Part shown: positions 1-11,985 of the stretch, one piece after another | How positions within the stretch are numbered: position 1 is the stretch's first letter | How the letters are laid out: each line of letters begins with the position of its first letter | Made by a program: the position numbers and the translations under genes | The notes under the pieces: generated by a model | What the model saw: only the letters and a program-made list of their open reading frames with translations | What the model was told of the DNA's origin: nothing | Database searches by the model: none | NCBI GenBank assembly: GCA_023548195.1 | Contig: JAJHZJ010000579.1 | Coordinates: 347,001-411,000, forward strand | DNA length: 64,000 nucleotides | Direction: 5' to 3' | Origin: Bettongia penicillata ogilbyi | Lineage: Eukaryota; Chordata; Mammalia; Diprotodontia; Potoroidae

Positions 1-2505
1 CCACCCACTCCCTTTGGGAAGGCAGGCAATTCAATATAGGCCATATCTGTGTAGTTTTGCAAATGACTTCCATAATAGTCGTGTTGTGTAAGACTAACTC
101 TATTTCCCTCCATCCTATCCTGCCCCCCATTGTTTCTATTCTGTCTTTTGATCCTGTCCCTCCCCAAGAGTGTTGACTTCAAATTGCTCCCTCCTCCCAT
201 TGCCCTCCCTACCATCATCCCCCCCACCCTGCTTATCTCCTTCTCCCCCACTTTCCTGTATTGTAAGATAGGCTGTCATACCAAAACGAATATGCATTTT
301 ATTCCTTCCTTTAGTAGAATGTGATGAGGGTAAACTTCATGTTTTTTCTCAGCTCTCCTCTTTTTCCCTCCACTAAAAAGTCTCCTGCTTGCCTCTTGAA
401 TGAGAGATAATTTACCCCATTCCATTTCACCCTCTCTCCTCCCACTACATTTCTCTCTAACCATTTACCTTAATTTCTTTTAAGATATGGTCCCATCCTA
501 TTCAATTCACTCTGTGCTCTCTGTCTCTGTATGTGCGTGCATGTCTGTTTGTGTGTGTGTGCGCGCGCATGTGTACATGTGTGTGTGCATATGTGTGTGT
601 GGTATTACCAACTACGCAGATACTGAAAAGTTTTAAGAGTTACAAATATTGTCTTTCCATGTAGGAATGTAAGCAGTTCAACTTTGGTAAGTCCCTTATG
701 ACTTCTCTTTGGTGTTTACTTTTTCATGCTTCTTCTCATTCTTGTCTTTGAAAGTCAAATTTTCTTTTCAGCTCTGGTCTTTTCATCAAGAATGATTGAA
801 AGTCCTCTGTTTCATTGAAAGACCATATTTTCTCCTTAAGTATTATACTCAGTTTTGCTGGGTAGGTGATTCTTGGTTTGAGTCCTAGTTCCTTTGCCTT
901 CTGAAATATCCTATTCTATGCCCTTCTATCCCTTAATGTAGAAGCTGCTAGATCTTGTGTTATCCTGATTGTATTTCCACAATACTGGAATTGTTTCTTT
1001 CTAACTGCTTGCAGTCTTTTCTCCTTGACCTGGAAATTCTGGAATTTGGCCACAATGTTCCTAGGAGTTTCCCTTTTTGGATCTCTTTCAGGAGGTGATT
1101 GGTGGATTCCTTCAAGACTTATTTTGTCCCCTGGTTGTAGAATCTCAGGGCAGTTTTCCTTGATAATTTCATGAAAGATGATGTCTAAGCTCTTTTTTTG
1201 ATCATGACATTCAGGTAGTCCCATAATTTTTAAATCACCTCTCCTGGATCTATTTTCCAGGTCAGTTGTTTTTTCCAATGAGATATTTCACATTCTCTTC
1301 CATTTTTTCATTCTTTTGGTTTTGTTTGGTGATTTCTTGGTTTCTCAGAAAGTCATTAGCCTCCATCTGTTCCATTCTAATTTTGAGAGAACTGTTTTCT
1401 TCAGTGAGTTTTAAACCTTTCCATTTGGCTAATTCTACTTTTGAAAGCATTCTTCTCCTCATTGGCTTTTTGAACCTCTTTTGCCAATTGGGTTAGCCTA
1501 TTTTTCAAGGTGTTATTTTCTTCAGCATTTTTTGGGTCTCCTTTAGCAGGGTATTGACCCATTTTTCACGCTTTTCTTGCATTGCTCTCATTTCTCTTCC
1601 CAGTTTTTCCTCCACCTGTCTAACCTGATTTTCAAAATCCTTTTTGAGCTCTTCCATGGCCTGAGCCCATTGTATATCTATTTTGGATGTTTGGGGTACA
1701 GAGGCCTTGGCTTCTATGTCTTTCCCTGATGGTAAGCATTGTTCCTCGTCATCAGAAATGAAAGGCAGGAACATTGGTTCCCCAAGAAAGTAGCCTTCTA
1801 TAGTCTTATTTTTCTTCCCTTTTCTGGGCATTTTCCCAGCCAGTTACTTGACTTCTGAGATTCCTGTCCACCCCTGCCTAGATCTGCCCAGCTAGTGCTT
1901 GGGGTCTGAGATTCAAATGCTGCTTCCCAGCCTCAGGGCTTTCAGCGACAGGTGGAGCTGCTATTCAATATGAGCTTAAGTTCTGGTGCTTGGGTGGGGG
2001 CAGGACTGCCTCCCAGGCTCAGTTCCCTCAGGGGGTTTATGCAGAGACATTTGGTAATGGGTCTGAGGTCCTGCCTGCTCCAGGAGTCCTGGGCTGCCGC
2101 TGCCTCTGCCTCTGCTGCTGCCGCCTCTGGAGGGGGCCTGAGTTATGGAGACACCCTGCTCCCCTCTTGGCCAGCCCGGAACTCTCTCTCACTGACCTGT
2201 GATCCTGTGGGCGGAGGGACCTTCCCAGCCACCGGAGGTTCCGTCCCTGAAGCCTGCTCAGATCTGCTCCTCTTGGGGCTGCACGGCTAGGGCAGGGCAG
2301 GGGCTCCACTCCACATCCGGTGCCTGATGGACCTCTGGGGTCGGTTTTTCAGGGCTTTCTGGAATGGATATCTCCTCCACTGCATTGCTGCACAGCTTGC
2401 ACTGCTCCAGATTTTGTGGGGAGTTCTTTTTACAGGAAATTTATGGGCTGTGGGTTCAGAGCTAGCATACGTGAGCCTTTCTACTCTGCCATCTTGGCTC
2501 CTCCT
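1..2505 (-). mobile_element. HAL1-type (ORF2-less L1) element, copy 1, cut by the window edge
   Basis: Read on the minus strand, the element begins at about 2505 with the L1 5' signature (GGAGCCAAGATGGCAGAGTAG). It has a GC-rich 5' UTR of roughly 670 bp and an ORF1 from 1831 to about 736. After ORF1 comes L1-type 3' UTR sequence with a CA/GT repeat at 548-601 and the polypurine tract, seen here as C/T-rich sequence at 120-450. No ORF2 lies between ORF1 and the 3' UTR. Position 1 corresponds to about 51434 in the complete copy at 51113-53945, so roughly the last 320 bp lie outside the window. HAL1 ('half-L1') elements are known in mammals as L1 derivatives that keep only ORF1. The assignment is by structure and by similarity among the five copies. 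Confidence 0.85.
736..1831 (-). pseudogene. L1/HAL1 ORF1 remnant, frameshifted (copy 1)
   Basis: ORF1 encodes the L1 RNA-binding chaperone. The start MPRKGKKNKTIEGYFLGE is intact at 1831, and the first 108 codons are open. An A-run contraction in the lysine/asparagine stretch then shifts the frame (ending near 1505). The coiled-coil part continues in a second frame (1262-1462), and the RRM and C-terminal region continue in a third (916-1278, with LENRSRRGDLKIMGLPE and the conserved IHQSPPERDPKRETPRNIV segment). The original stop corresponds to about 736. It does not share the two in-frame stops seen in copies 2 and 3. Confidence 0.85.
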
Positions 2506-3300
2506 AATATCATTCTTTTGGCTACCGCAAAGGTTGAATCTTCCAATCTACAAAACCTTAGGTTGAGGCAGATATGGAGAAAGGGTTAATTCCTATTCAT
2601 GGTGATTGATTCTGTAATGCAAAGAAACGTTTCCTCTATTAGCATCAGAGGGATTTGCTGGATGAAAGGAAAAATAAACCCCCTAAACATATTTGTATTT
2701 TCCTGGCAAGTCTGACAACATCATTGTCTGTCTATAGATAAGGAAAATTGGTGTGACTGTTAAGATAATAATAAATTATATGTGAAGATTAATTTGAGGT
2801 TCAAAGATGCTCTTTGGGAGATATCACTTCCTGGGTAGGAAAGCTTTTCTTTTTCTGTCCTGTCTCTTATATTTGTCCTGTGTATCTTGCAAAGATCATT
2901 CCCCACAGTTTCTGAATCTTAATGTTTAATTTAACACAAAGGTCTTTGAGAAGCACAATGGGGGGTTGTTCTAGGTAAAGCTGGTGTAGGGAAAATTGAA
3001 ATATGCTTGTTTTTTCTCATTTATCAAAGAAGTGTAAGAACCTAAACTGACATTTTTTATCGAATGAATTATGAACTGTATTTAGTACCTAAGGGAACAA
3101 CAACTAAATTAGACTTTTGGATTAAAAAAAAGAAAATGTGTTGCATAAAAATCATTTTAAAAATAAACTGTCCAATCATTTCTGTTACTTTGTCTGATTC
3201 TGACATATTCTGTGGTTTGTTTTTATAAATTAATGATTACAAAATACTTTTACATCCATAGGATTTAAATAATTTTCAAAGAAATGATAAAAAATTCAAG
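2506..3300. other. Intronic sequence, nothing recognised
   Basis: AT-rich USH2A intron between the 5' end of HAL1 copy 1 and the next SINE. No open frame of note, RNA gene or confident repeat was seen. If copy 1 has a target-site duplication, its right half should start at about 2506 (aatatcattcttttgg); the left half is outside the window. Confidence 0.5.
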
Positions 3301-3329
3301 GGATTTTTTTTTTTACAATTGGGAGCTAG

Positions 3330-3450
3330 AAGTACTATTAGATAACATCAAGTCCAGCCTTTTTATTTTGCAGATGAGAACAATGGTACCCAGTACGATT
3401 AAGTAGTGGCCAAAGTTGATGCCCTTTGTATCAATTCAGATATTCTTTCT
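3330..3450 (-). repeat. MIR-like SINE fragment
   Basis: The segment has the diverged antisense MIR layout: a 'tccag-cctt-ttt-tttgcagatgag' stretch followed by a degraded copy of 'gaggttaagtgacttgcccaaggt'. It is old and short, so the family call is tentative. Confidence 0.4.
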
Positions 3451-3699
3451 AATTTTAGGGATTCTAACCCATTCATGCCTCTTCCTACAAGACTCTGCTT
3501 TCCCTTTGCAGCTAAGTACACAGGCTATCCCCTGATATTCCCCCTTCTTGCCTTGTGGCCAGGACATCTTTTTTATCATGTAACTCTTTGATGACATCTA
3601 ATAATCCAATTTTATTTGTAATTTTATTGTTTTATTTTAAATTGCTTACCTAAATCTGTCACATACTGCTTGTTTGACTTCTGAGTGATGCAGTATATG

Positions 3700-3850
3700 A
3701 ATGGTGTTTAGACCTGTGATTTCACTCCTTGATGAATAAACTCTCTTTACCAGTACAAAGGAGCACCTTCCCTGAAATTTATAGACCTAGAGAGTTGCCT
3801 AGAGAACTTGGAGGTTCAATGACTTTCCAAAGGTCACGTGACCAGTCATC
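3700..3850 (-). repeat. MIR-related SINE fragment
   Basis: It contains 'gacctgtgatttcac', 'agagagttgcctagag' and 'ggtcacgtgaccagt', which recur in the same order at 11755-11970 and, interrupted, at 55850-56240. The three copies support a dispersed family. The right part matches the antisense CORE/MIR box. Confidence 0.5.
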
Positions 3851-4084
3851 ATATAAATATACATATATCTATATGTATATATGAACACAAATGGATGTAA
3901 GTATATGAGTGAATACACATTCAGATATGCAGAAATGGTGGATACATTAATGAATGGTGTGTATGTCAACAAAAACAGCAAGATGTGAAATTAATCTGTA
4001 CAAATCTGAGCTTTCATTTGATAGTTTTATACTATATATGAGTTGTGTGTGTATAGATGAATACATATATGCATATGTCTGTCT

Positions 4085-4262
4085 CTTGTCTTAAACACTA
4101 GCTATGTGATCCTGAGCAAGTCACTTAATTTCTCTCTGCCTCAGTTTCTTTATGGTAAAATGGGGATAATAATATTATCTGAGTTGTTGTGAGGATAAAG
4201 TAAGTTTAATATTCATAAATGTGCTCTGTAAACCTCAAAGAGCTACATAAATGCTATCATGA
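4085..4262 (+). repeat. CORE-SINE (MIR/Mar-type), sense
   Basis: The order 'agctatgtgatcctgagcaa', 'gtcacttaatttctctctgc', 'ctcagtttctttatggtaaa' and 'tggggataataatattatc' is the MIR/CORE-SINE central domain. The end, 'ctctgtaaacctcaaagagc' and 'tacataaatgctatcat', is the marsupial-type 3' part that recurs near 34260 and 23940. Confidence 0.7.
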
Positions 4263-4264
4263 TG

Positions 4265-4373
4265 ATCAGCTACTTTAGTCTCCCCATTAGCATGTAAACT
4301 CCTCATGAGCCAAAATATTGCTTTATTCTTTGTATCTATCTCCAGTACATAGCACAGTACTTAGAATATTGCA
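4265..4373 (+). mobile_element. LINE-2 3' end, left part (interrupted by Tigger)
   Basis: 'tctccccattagcatgtaaa', 'ctcctcatgagc' and 'tccagtacatagcacagtac' match the L2 3' terminal region. The expected continuation ('atacttaataaatgcttgat') appears only after the DNA transposon, at about 5200-5225. The L2 end was therefore present before the Tigger insertion. Confidence 0.6.
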
Positions 4374-5166
4374 CAGGAAAACCTTGGAGATGTTGCAGGT
4401 TCTTTTCAGACCACCACAATGAAATAAATATTGAATAAAGCAAATTACAGGAGTTTTGTTGTTTCCCAGTGCATATAAAAGTTCTGTTTATACTACACTG
4501 TAGTCTGTTAAATGTACAATAGTATTTCATCTAAAATAATCTATATAGCTTAATTTTAAAATATTTTATTACTAAGATATACTAACCATCATCTGAGTCT
4601 TCAGTAAGTCACAGTCTTTTTGCTGGTGATGAACTTGGTTGATGGCTGCTGACTGATCAGGGTGGGGGTTGCTGAAGTTTGTGATAGCTATGTTAAATTC
4701 TTAAAATAAGGCAATAATGAAGTTTGCTGTTGTAGCAATTGACTCTTCCTTTCTCTTGAACACTCTGAAGCCATTGTAAGCTTATTTCAATATTGTTTCA
4801 ATTCAATTTCAATATTGTTACATCTCAGGAAATAGGGAGGTTGGAGGAAAGGGAGAGACATGAGGGAATGGCTGGTTGATGGAGCAACCAGAACATATAC
4901 ATTTATTGATTGTGTTTGCCATCTTAAATTGTACACAGTTTGTGGCACCCAAAACAATTACAATAATAACATCAAAGATCACTGATCACAGATTGCTGTA
5001 ACAGATATAATAATGATAATAAGGATGAGGATGATGAAAATCTTTGAAATATTGTGAGAATTACCAAAATGTGACACATAGATACAGCGTGAGCACATGC
5101 TGCAGAAAAAAATGGTACCAATAGACTTGCTTGATGCTGGGTTGCCACAAACCTTCAATTCGCAAA
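4374..5166. mobile_element. Tigger1-like (pogo/Tc1-mariner) DNA transposon, internally deleted
   Basis: The left end (CAGGAAAACCTTGGAGAT) resembles the Tigger1 terminus. It is followed by recognisable Tigger1 blocks: 'ccagaccaccacaatgaaa'-like sequence, 'tttcccagtgcatataaaag', 'ctgtagtctgttaa' and 'gatggctgctgactgatcag'. The right block has 'aggaaatagggaggtt', 'acatcaaagatcactgatca', 'gaattaccaaaatgtgacac' and 'gggttgccacaaaccttcaa'. The transposase body is absent. The jump occurs at 'gactcttcctttc', which is found on both sides of the deletion in the full element as I remember it. The right terminus is lost in an (ATTA)n run. Only cut-and-paste debris remains. Confidence 0.8.
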
Positions 5167-5194
5167 ATTAATTAATTAATTAATTAATTAATGC
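5164..5194. repeat. (TTAA)n simple repeat
   Basis: About seven AATT/TTAA units form a run at the right edge of the Tigger fragment, where the terminal inverted repeat should be. Confidence 0.85.
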
Positions 5195-5195
5195 A

Positions 5196-5372
5196 CAAAC
5201 CTATAGATACTTAATAAATGCTTGATGATGATTGAATCCAACCCCATCATTTTATAGATGATGTAACTGAGATATGGAAAAAAGTTTCTCCAGGCTCACA
5301 TAGCTAATGTCTGATGTAGGAACCCGGACATCCCCAACTCTAAGTTCAGTATTCTATCCCCTGTGCTAGGAT
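5196..5372 (-). repeat. L2 tail remnant plus MIR-like SINE fragment
   Basis: The first 35 bases complete the L2 end split by Tigger (+ sense). They are followed by 'tccaaccccatcattttata', 'gatgatgtaactgagat' and 'ctcacatagctaatgtctga', an antisense MIR-class fragment. Confidence 0.5.
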
Positions 5373-6855
5373 GTAGACTGATGGGTTAGCTTTACAAGTA
5401 GTTCACATAGCTGCAAAACTGGAATACAGGCATTATTAAACTGCTCAGTTTTTCCATTGTATATGATTAAGAAATTATTTTGAATGGTTATGGGTTATGT
5501 CCAGGAGGCTCTCTATTGTTGTACTTGATGGAATTAGCACAATGTCATCTATCATGAATAGAATCTGTAGGAATTTAATATCTATAGGACATCCCTTTTC
5601 AAAATGAACTCTGTGCTATATCTCCTCTATGATTATACTGTGTGAGCATTTGTGTACAAGCTTCTGCTGTTTATGTCTGATTGGATATCTGGAACAGATA
5701 GTCATCAAGTTTATTTCAGTTACAGATTTCAAGGAATCGTGAATCTTCATATGGGAATCTTTAAGATATCACTTTACTCTATCAAATCAAAATATTTTAT
5801 ATCAAATGAGGTAACATTTGTAAAACACTTACCATAGTGCTTTACATATAGTAAGCAGTGATATCTAATATCTTCTCCATCTTTCAGAAAATTTTGTGTT
5901 GAGAGAGATGTAGTCCACTGTTGGATACCATTTGTGAAAGCCTGCTGGTTTGCTAAAAATACTTTGATCAAAGATGCCCTCAGTGCATATATAGATTACA
6001 AATTTTTTTTATAGAAACCTGGATTACTAACAGTAAGAGAAATGCTAGATTGTGTCTTTTTGAGGACCAACCTTCCTACGTACAGAGACTCATTACTATC
6101 AGGTACTAAATGAAATATTGGACATTAAACATATATAAATACAAAATTGCCAAATTCTCAATAGGCACTTTTTGAGTCCATTCTAAAAGTGGTGACAGAA
6201 TAGGATGCACAAGTTACTAAGAATCACCATTTTATGTCATCTGTAAATGAAATGTTAACTAATGTAAATGTTAGTTCAAACATTATAATTATTCCAGTGA
6301 CCAGCAATGAGTTGATAAACTGCTAGATAATTTAAAATAATACTCTCACTATGGAAAAGCTAGAAAATATACAAAAGTTATAGTTAAAGGGAGAATTGAC
6401 TCACAAGTAACAGAAACATAAAGAAAGTAGCCATTAGTTTCTTCATCCATCCAATGTCAGAAAGAAATAATCCATCATGTAAGACTTGCTCATCTTGTTT
6501 TTTGGTATTCTTGATGTACAGGCACTAGCACCACAATGAAATATTAGGGATTTATTTTATTTACATTTGCTATGGAAAATAAAGGAGAAATTCTTTTTAA
6601 AATAAATTTCACTGATGCTTTTGGTTTTTTCATAGTCATTTTTAATAACATTCTATCCCCTCTCCAGGTTGATATTTTCCCTGTAGGAGAAGAATAATTA
6701 AGCAAAACATGAGATAATGTGACCAGAATATATGTACTGAAAATGTATGTATCATTCTGCTCAGCTATTTTACTGAATCTCTGCCAAGAAGAGGGAGGTT
6801 CTCGTTATCTCTGTTTCTGGACCATTATTGTTTATTCAGTTGCTCAGAGTTTGGC
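5373..6855. other. Intronic sequence, mostly unrecognised
   Basis: AT-rich. A short MIR-like 3' end ('aaaacacttaccatagtgct') is visible near 5820-5865. Otherwise I see no gene, RNA or confident repeat. Confidence 0.4.
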
Positions 6856-6859
6856 TTCC

Positions 6860-7900
6860 TTTCAGGAAATCTTTTATTTTCATTATTGAGTTTATTATGT
6901 ATTTTTTCTCTCTTGATTTTAGTTCATTCTATGTATTTTATAGGAATACTCTCACATTTCTACTAATTCTTTATATTTACCATTGCTGTACGGTAGTGTT
7001 TTATTAATTGTAATAATTTTTCAGCCATTCCAATTTCAATATATATCTACTTGTTTCCAGTTTTTTGTAGCCACAAAGAATACTTTTGTGAATATTTGAT
7101 TCTGTCTTTGATAGCCATTCTTGGAGATATGTACCTACAAGTAGGCTCTCTGGATCAAAGTAATGAACAATTTAGTGATTTTTCTTACGTAATTCCAAAA
7201 TAGTATCCAGAATTATTAAACCACTTCATAGCTGTATCGATCCTTCCAATTATTTGTATTTTTTTTTTTCTGTAAAATGTTTCATAGTTGGATTTTGTAA
7301 CTCTTGTGTGTGTCTTGGGACATTAACCTCAATATATTTCATTAATTTTGTATCTATTTTGATAAGGTTTTTTATTATTTCTTCTTGAGTTTTGTCAGTA
7401 CTATATAGAAATGCTAATAACTTAGTTTATTTCATATATTTCTACTTTACTGATATCAATAAAAATATTTTTTAATTTATTCACTGATTCTTTGAGGTTT
7501 TCTAAGTATAGCATAATATAATCTGCACATAAGGATATTATTATCTTTTTTGTCATATTTATACATTTAATTTTCTTCATTTGTCTTATTATCTATAACA
7601 CTCATTTTGAAATTATGTTAAATGATCAGGTGGTGGGATATGTTGCCTCATCCCTCTTTGTATAAGGAAAACTTCTAGTATTTTTTCATTAAAAATAAAG
7701 TTAGTTCTACATTTAGTTATATGCTTTTAATAATATTGAAGAGGGCCCCTTATCTTCCTATAGGGGATAAGCATAAATAAGGTTTATAGTTTTTTAAAGG
7801 CCTATTTACTTCTATTAAAATAAGCATATGATTTGTCTAAATTTTTATCTTATTTATTTGACCAATTTTCTCATAATGACTAATGATCTGCACATTTTAT
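6860..7900 (-). mobile_element. Old L1 fragment: 3' UTR and end of ORF2
   Basis: On the plus strand the order is that of an antisense L1. It begins with 3' UTR-like text ('cagccattccaatttcaata', 'agccacaaagaatacttttg' and 'gtaggctctctggatc'). ORF2-derived text follows ('attcactgattctttgaggt', 'tttctaagtatagcataata' and 'taatctgcacataaggata'). It is heavily decayed and has no open frame. Unlike the HAL1 copies, this lineage carried ORF2. Confidence 0.55.
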
Positions 7901-7904
7901 TTTA

Positions 7905-8070
7905 TGGATGATAAGATCATAACTGGAAGAGACCTTTGAGGTCATCTGGGACAGCCTCATTTTACAGATGAAGAAATAAGGTTCCAGAGATGTTAAGTGA
8001 ATTGCCCAAGATCAAACATTTAGTAAATTTGAAAGCTAGGATTTGAATTTAATTAAGTTCCTTCCCATCT
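7905..8070 (-). repeat. MIR-class SINE
   Basis: 'aagagacctttgaggtcatc', 'tcattttacagatgaagaaa', 'gatgttaagtgaattgccca' and 'gaaagctaggatttgaattt' appear in the antisense MIR order, close to full length. Confidence 0.65.
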
Positions 8071-8740
8071 CTTTTAGAAGTTATTTTTTTCTACCATTTT
8101 AGTTATGGTATTAGTCCTTTCTTAACCCCCTTTTATTTTTTTGCTACACTCTTTGAAAAGCTGTCTATGCAGTAGAGAATTTCAATAAGTGACAAAGTTG
8201 GGATTTGAACTCAGGTCTTTTGACTTCAAATCCATTTGCTTTATATAATGGGACATATTGCTAGTCTACTGAATAAAGTTTATTTTTTTAAAAGTCTACT
8301 AGTATTAGTTATTGAAATTTGTTTGTAGTTCCTTTTCCCCAAGAAACTAAGAAATTCTATGAAAAAAATTTAAAAGAATCTACAAACCATGACATCTACT
8401 TTGATATTAGACTTGGATATAAAGGTGAATTCTAGGAAATGAAATACAAAATATAGAAATATAGGGTTCAAATTAAAAAATGATAGAGAGCAAGCACTTT
8501 GAGATTATGCAGAAGCCTCAATCCTTTGTGAATATTTTTTCAAGAATATAATTGAATGATACTGTACATAGTATCACACACCCAGAATACTCTATAGATA
8601 GAAAGTAACTGGTTACCAACAAGAATGTTATTCTGCAATGAACTGAGCATATGAAATCAAGTCAGGTTAGACTGGTCAGAACTCCAAAGAAAAAGAATAA
8701 AAATTGGAAGGTGGCAGTGGGTACAGATACAAAACTCAAA
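8071..8740. other. Intronic sequence with a short SINE end
   Basis: A SINE-like end ('gggatttgaactcaggtctt') is present at about 8200-8270, antisense. The rest is AT-rich and unrecognised. Confidence 0.4.
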
Positions 8741-8741
8741 A

Positions 8742-8810
8742 TTTATTCATTCATTCATTCATTCATTCATTCATTCATTCATTCATTCATTCATTCATTT
8801 ATTTATTTAT
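8742..8810. repeat. (TTCA)n tetranucleotide repeat
   Basis: About fourteen near-perfect ATTC units are followed by three ATTT units. Confidence 0.95.
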
Positions 8811-9635
8811 AATGTCTATTTTAACCTTTACTTAAAAATGGAAATATTAAAAAATTTTAACAAAATATAAGAAAAAGATTACTGAACATACAAGTTGAAA
8901 TAAAATGCAAACAAAGTTTATAAATATGTGCCTATAAATTCTTATTTTCTGATTTTTAGCCTTAACTGAAAGTAATTGATTCCAAAATTTGGTAGCTAAT
9001 TTGTCATTGTTTGGTAATCCCTTTGGAGTCATCTTTGGTATGTCTCTTTACTTTTATATGTGGGTATATAAAATGGGTATTTTGAAACATTTTATGTGGT
9101 TGTTGAAAGTTTGCTTTTATTTATTTTTAAACCTGTCCAAATTTTATGGCCAGTTTTCTTTTGGAAAATGACTATTATTTTTACATTTGGATAAATATCT
9201 CATAAATTTTGGATTTCAGATTTTTATTAGCAGTACTAATATGAACTAAAACTTGAAGATATTTTAGGGTATTATTACCATATAAGTATTTCAGATAGAG
9301 CCAATTTGATGAATTTCCATTTTTAATTTCCTCTTTGAATTCCTTTATTTATTTACAATTATTTTCCTTTCCTCTTTGAAAATATATCGAAACTATAATT
9401 GTATAAAATTAAGCCATAACATTATGTTATTTTTAAAATTTTAAAAAAAATTGATATCTTTTGTCTTTCATTCACCTTTCTTTCTGAATGCATCCTTTTC
9501 CTACTACCCAACAAGTTATCTCTTATAATAATTAAAAAGAAAGGAGAAAAAATAGTAGTTCAGAAAAACTAACACAACAACTGAATCTGGTAATTTATGC
9601 AATGCTCCATACCTATATAGTCTTCCTGACTTCTG
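8811..9635. other. AT-rich intronic sequence, unrecognised
   Basis: No gene was seen. Parts have an antisense-L1-like texture, but not enough for a call. Confidence 0.35.
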
Positions 9636-9639
9636 CAAA

Positions 9640-10420
9640 GAAGGCAGGAAGATGTGCATTTTATCTTTTCTTCTCTGTTGACAGACTTTTTCAATATAAT
9701 TGCATAGTTTTCATTTTCCTTTTGTTTTTGCCACAGTTTTTCACATGGACATTTTTGTAGTCAAAATTATTTTTAGTAAGTATTTTTTTTTGTTTTGATT
9801 TCTTCTCTAAGCATCAGTTCATGTAAATCTTTCCATACTTCCTTGCAATTCTTCATATTCACAATTTATCAACATAGTAATATTACATGATACTTATGCA
9901 CCACAATTTGTTTAGCAACTCCCAAAGTGCGTGACTTCTTGGAGTTATATAGGACAGTACGGGATCTACAGTAAGAACATTTTAGTTTCTCTCTTAACAT
10001 GATTCCAAATCGCTTTACAGAACACATGGACTGTGCCTGTTTTTCCACAGCTTCTCCGATGATTATTTCCATTTTTTGCCAGCTTTGCCACTTTGCTGGA
10101 AACATAGGAAATCAATTAAAACCTCAGATTTCTTTATTTCTCTCTTTTAAGTTATGTAGATAAATTTTTCATATGATTTTTAGTTGTTTGCATTCTTTTG
10201 AGAATTGATTGTGCATATCCTTTGGTCACCTATTCATTGGGAAATTTTGGTTTTTGGTTAATTGTTCATATGTGTATACTCTTTTCCTCTTTACCTGAGA
10301 TATTTGACAGAAAGATTCTCCCCTCCACCCCTGTCACAATTTCCCTTATTATCCGTTCTTTATTATTATGTTATAAAATATATGATTTTAATACAAAGAC
10401 TCCTAATTTTATGTAACACT
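9640..10420 (-). mobile_element. Old L1 3' region fragment
   Basis: 'agcatcagttcatgtaaatc', 'tttccatacttccttgcaat' and 'caccacaatttgtttagcaa' are decayed versions of the antisense L1 3' UTR phrases found in marsupial L1s. 'atcctttggtcacctattca' and 'ttgggaaattttggtttttg' follow further in. The reading frames are broken. It may pair with the piece at 19235-19650 as the same lineage. Confidence 0.6.
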
Positions 10421-10464
10421 TTCTTGACAGCTGCCATATCCTACAAGGCAATGCAAGTATTAAT

Positions 10465-10550
10465 GAATAATAATACAATAATACAAATAATAATTAAGTA
10501 ATAATGAAACAGTAATACCAAAAATAACAATAAGTAATAATAATACAAAT
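10465..10550. repeat. (AATAAT)n-like A/T-rich simple repeat
   Basis: Imperfect AAT/ATAATA units with interruptions. Confidence 0.7.
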
Positions 10551-10554
10551 ACAA

Positions 10555-10675
10555 TCATTTTTCCCATTTTATTGATGAAGAAACTGGTTCAGGGAAGTAA
10601 AGATATCCGTGATGACAGAGCTAATAACACAGTTGAATCCTCTGAGTTCAAGTCTACTTCTTTGCTTTTCACTGA
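10555..10675 (-). repeat. MIR-class SINE fragment
   Basis: 'cccattttattgatgaagaa', 'actggttcagggaagtaaag' and 'gagttcaagtctacttcttt' appear in the antisense MIR order. Confidence 0.55.
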
Positions 10676-10679
10676 CCTT

Positions 10680-11750
10680 TTAAAGAATTATTTTCAACTA
10701 AGAAAATGAAAAAAATAGGACCTATTGTAATTTGTAAGAATACTTTTGTGGTATTTTAAAATTATATTTTAAATTGAAGCTATAACCAACTGAAATATTC
10801 TGGTGCTCACACGCTGAAGGAACAATTGTTTCATCATTTCTGCATAGAAACCAGATTGGATGAATGAAACAATGTTCAAAATAATCTAATTCCTGAGAGT
10901 AGTTCTCATGTCAAAAGTAAAAACATGAATAGAATGTCTAAATCTGCAATCTCTTTATGGAAAAGAGATAGCATATGACCAGTGATTTTAGATGTCAAAA
11001 ACAAAGACTCAAACCTAAACAATTGTAGATGATATATCCACCAACCTTAGGGCCTTTAATTAGTCTGACAACGAGAGAGTTTCACATGCTCATTGAACAA
11101 ATGTTGTATCTAATGAAATTCAAAATCCTTATTTTTTCTCTGAGAGCAATCAGCTCTATCATTCACAGCTTTGGGGTATTTCAAAATTAACTGACTCTGA
11201 CTTAATACTGTCTGATACTGCTTGATTAACAAATTCTCTGAAATAAGCTTACAGAGTAGTTTGAAGTCACCTTTTTCAATATTAACCACAAAGAGATATG
11301 AGAGTATAAGAATATTGCCTTGGTCCTAGGGATAATGGGTCATATTGATCCATTTTTTACAAATAGTCAATTACAATATTCAGTGACATTTTTATTTTCA
11401 TGCCTTCAGTTGACAATTTTTGTTACTCTTCTTCTATGCCGAAACCAAGGAAGTATGTTTGATGGCCTCCTTTTTCCATTTACTTAAGGCATTTGTAGTG
11501 TTCATGGGGGCAGTTTTTAAATTTCTGAAGAATAATTACTTAGGTTTTGTGAGATGTGCCAGTTTCATTTCACACAGACCTTGACAAATATTTTCATGAA
11601 TTTTGATTCATATTTTCGTGCTCATGAAATGTTGCTTGAATTTACAGTTTTATTTAAATCAAGTAAATTTCATTGTATGAAAAAAATCATGGGTCAGTCA
11701 TTCAAGATATATACCTTCTTGGTTTTCAAAGTATAATAATGATGACAATG
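10680..11750. other. Intronic sequence, nothing recognised
   Basis: No open frame above background and no confident repeat were seen. It is a candidate for unique USH2A intron. Confidence 0.4.
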
Positions 11751-11754
11751 ATTT

Positions 11755-11970
11755 CACTAGGGGGATTAGACCTGTAATTTCATGTGGAACTTCTAGTAGA
11801 AAATTATCTCTACCAATAATGATGAAAAACTATATTATGGCTTAGAGTCTTAGAAAGTTACCTATAATACCTGCCCATGGTTATATAACTAGTATGTGTC
11901 AGAGCTAAGAATTAACATCCTCAAGATTCCAAGGTCAACTTTTTATAGACTAAACCACAGCTACCTCTCA
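11755..11970 (-). repeat. MIR-related SINE, near full length
   Basis: It starts with 'ttagacctgtaatttcatgt' and continues with 'cttagagtcttagaaagtta'. It then runs 'cccatggttatataactagt', 'atgtgtcagagctaag' and 'actaaaccacagctacctct'. The order is the same as at 3700-3850 but more complete. It lies directly against HAL1 copy 2. Confidence 0.55.
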
Positions 11971-11985
11971 AAAAACAAAAACAAA

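Noticed and set aside
1952..2589. Plus-strand open frames of 70-112 codons in HAL1 copy 1, and similar ones at 53389-53689
   Set aside because: They lie antisense to the GC-rich HAL1 5' UTR. GC-richness lengthens chance frames, and the two copies do not keep the same protein.
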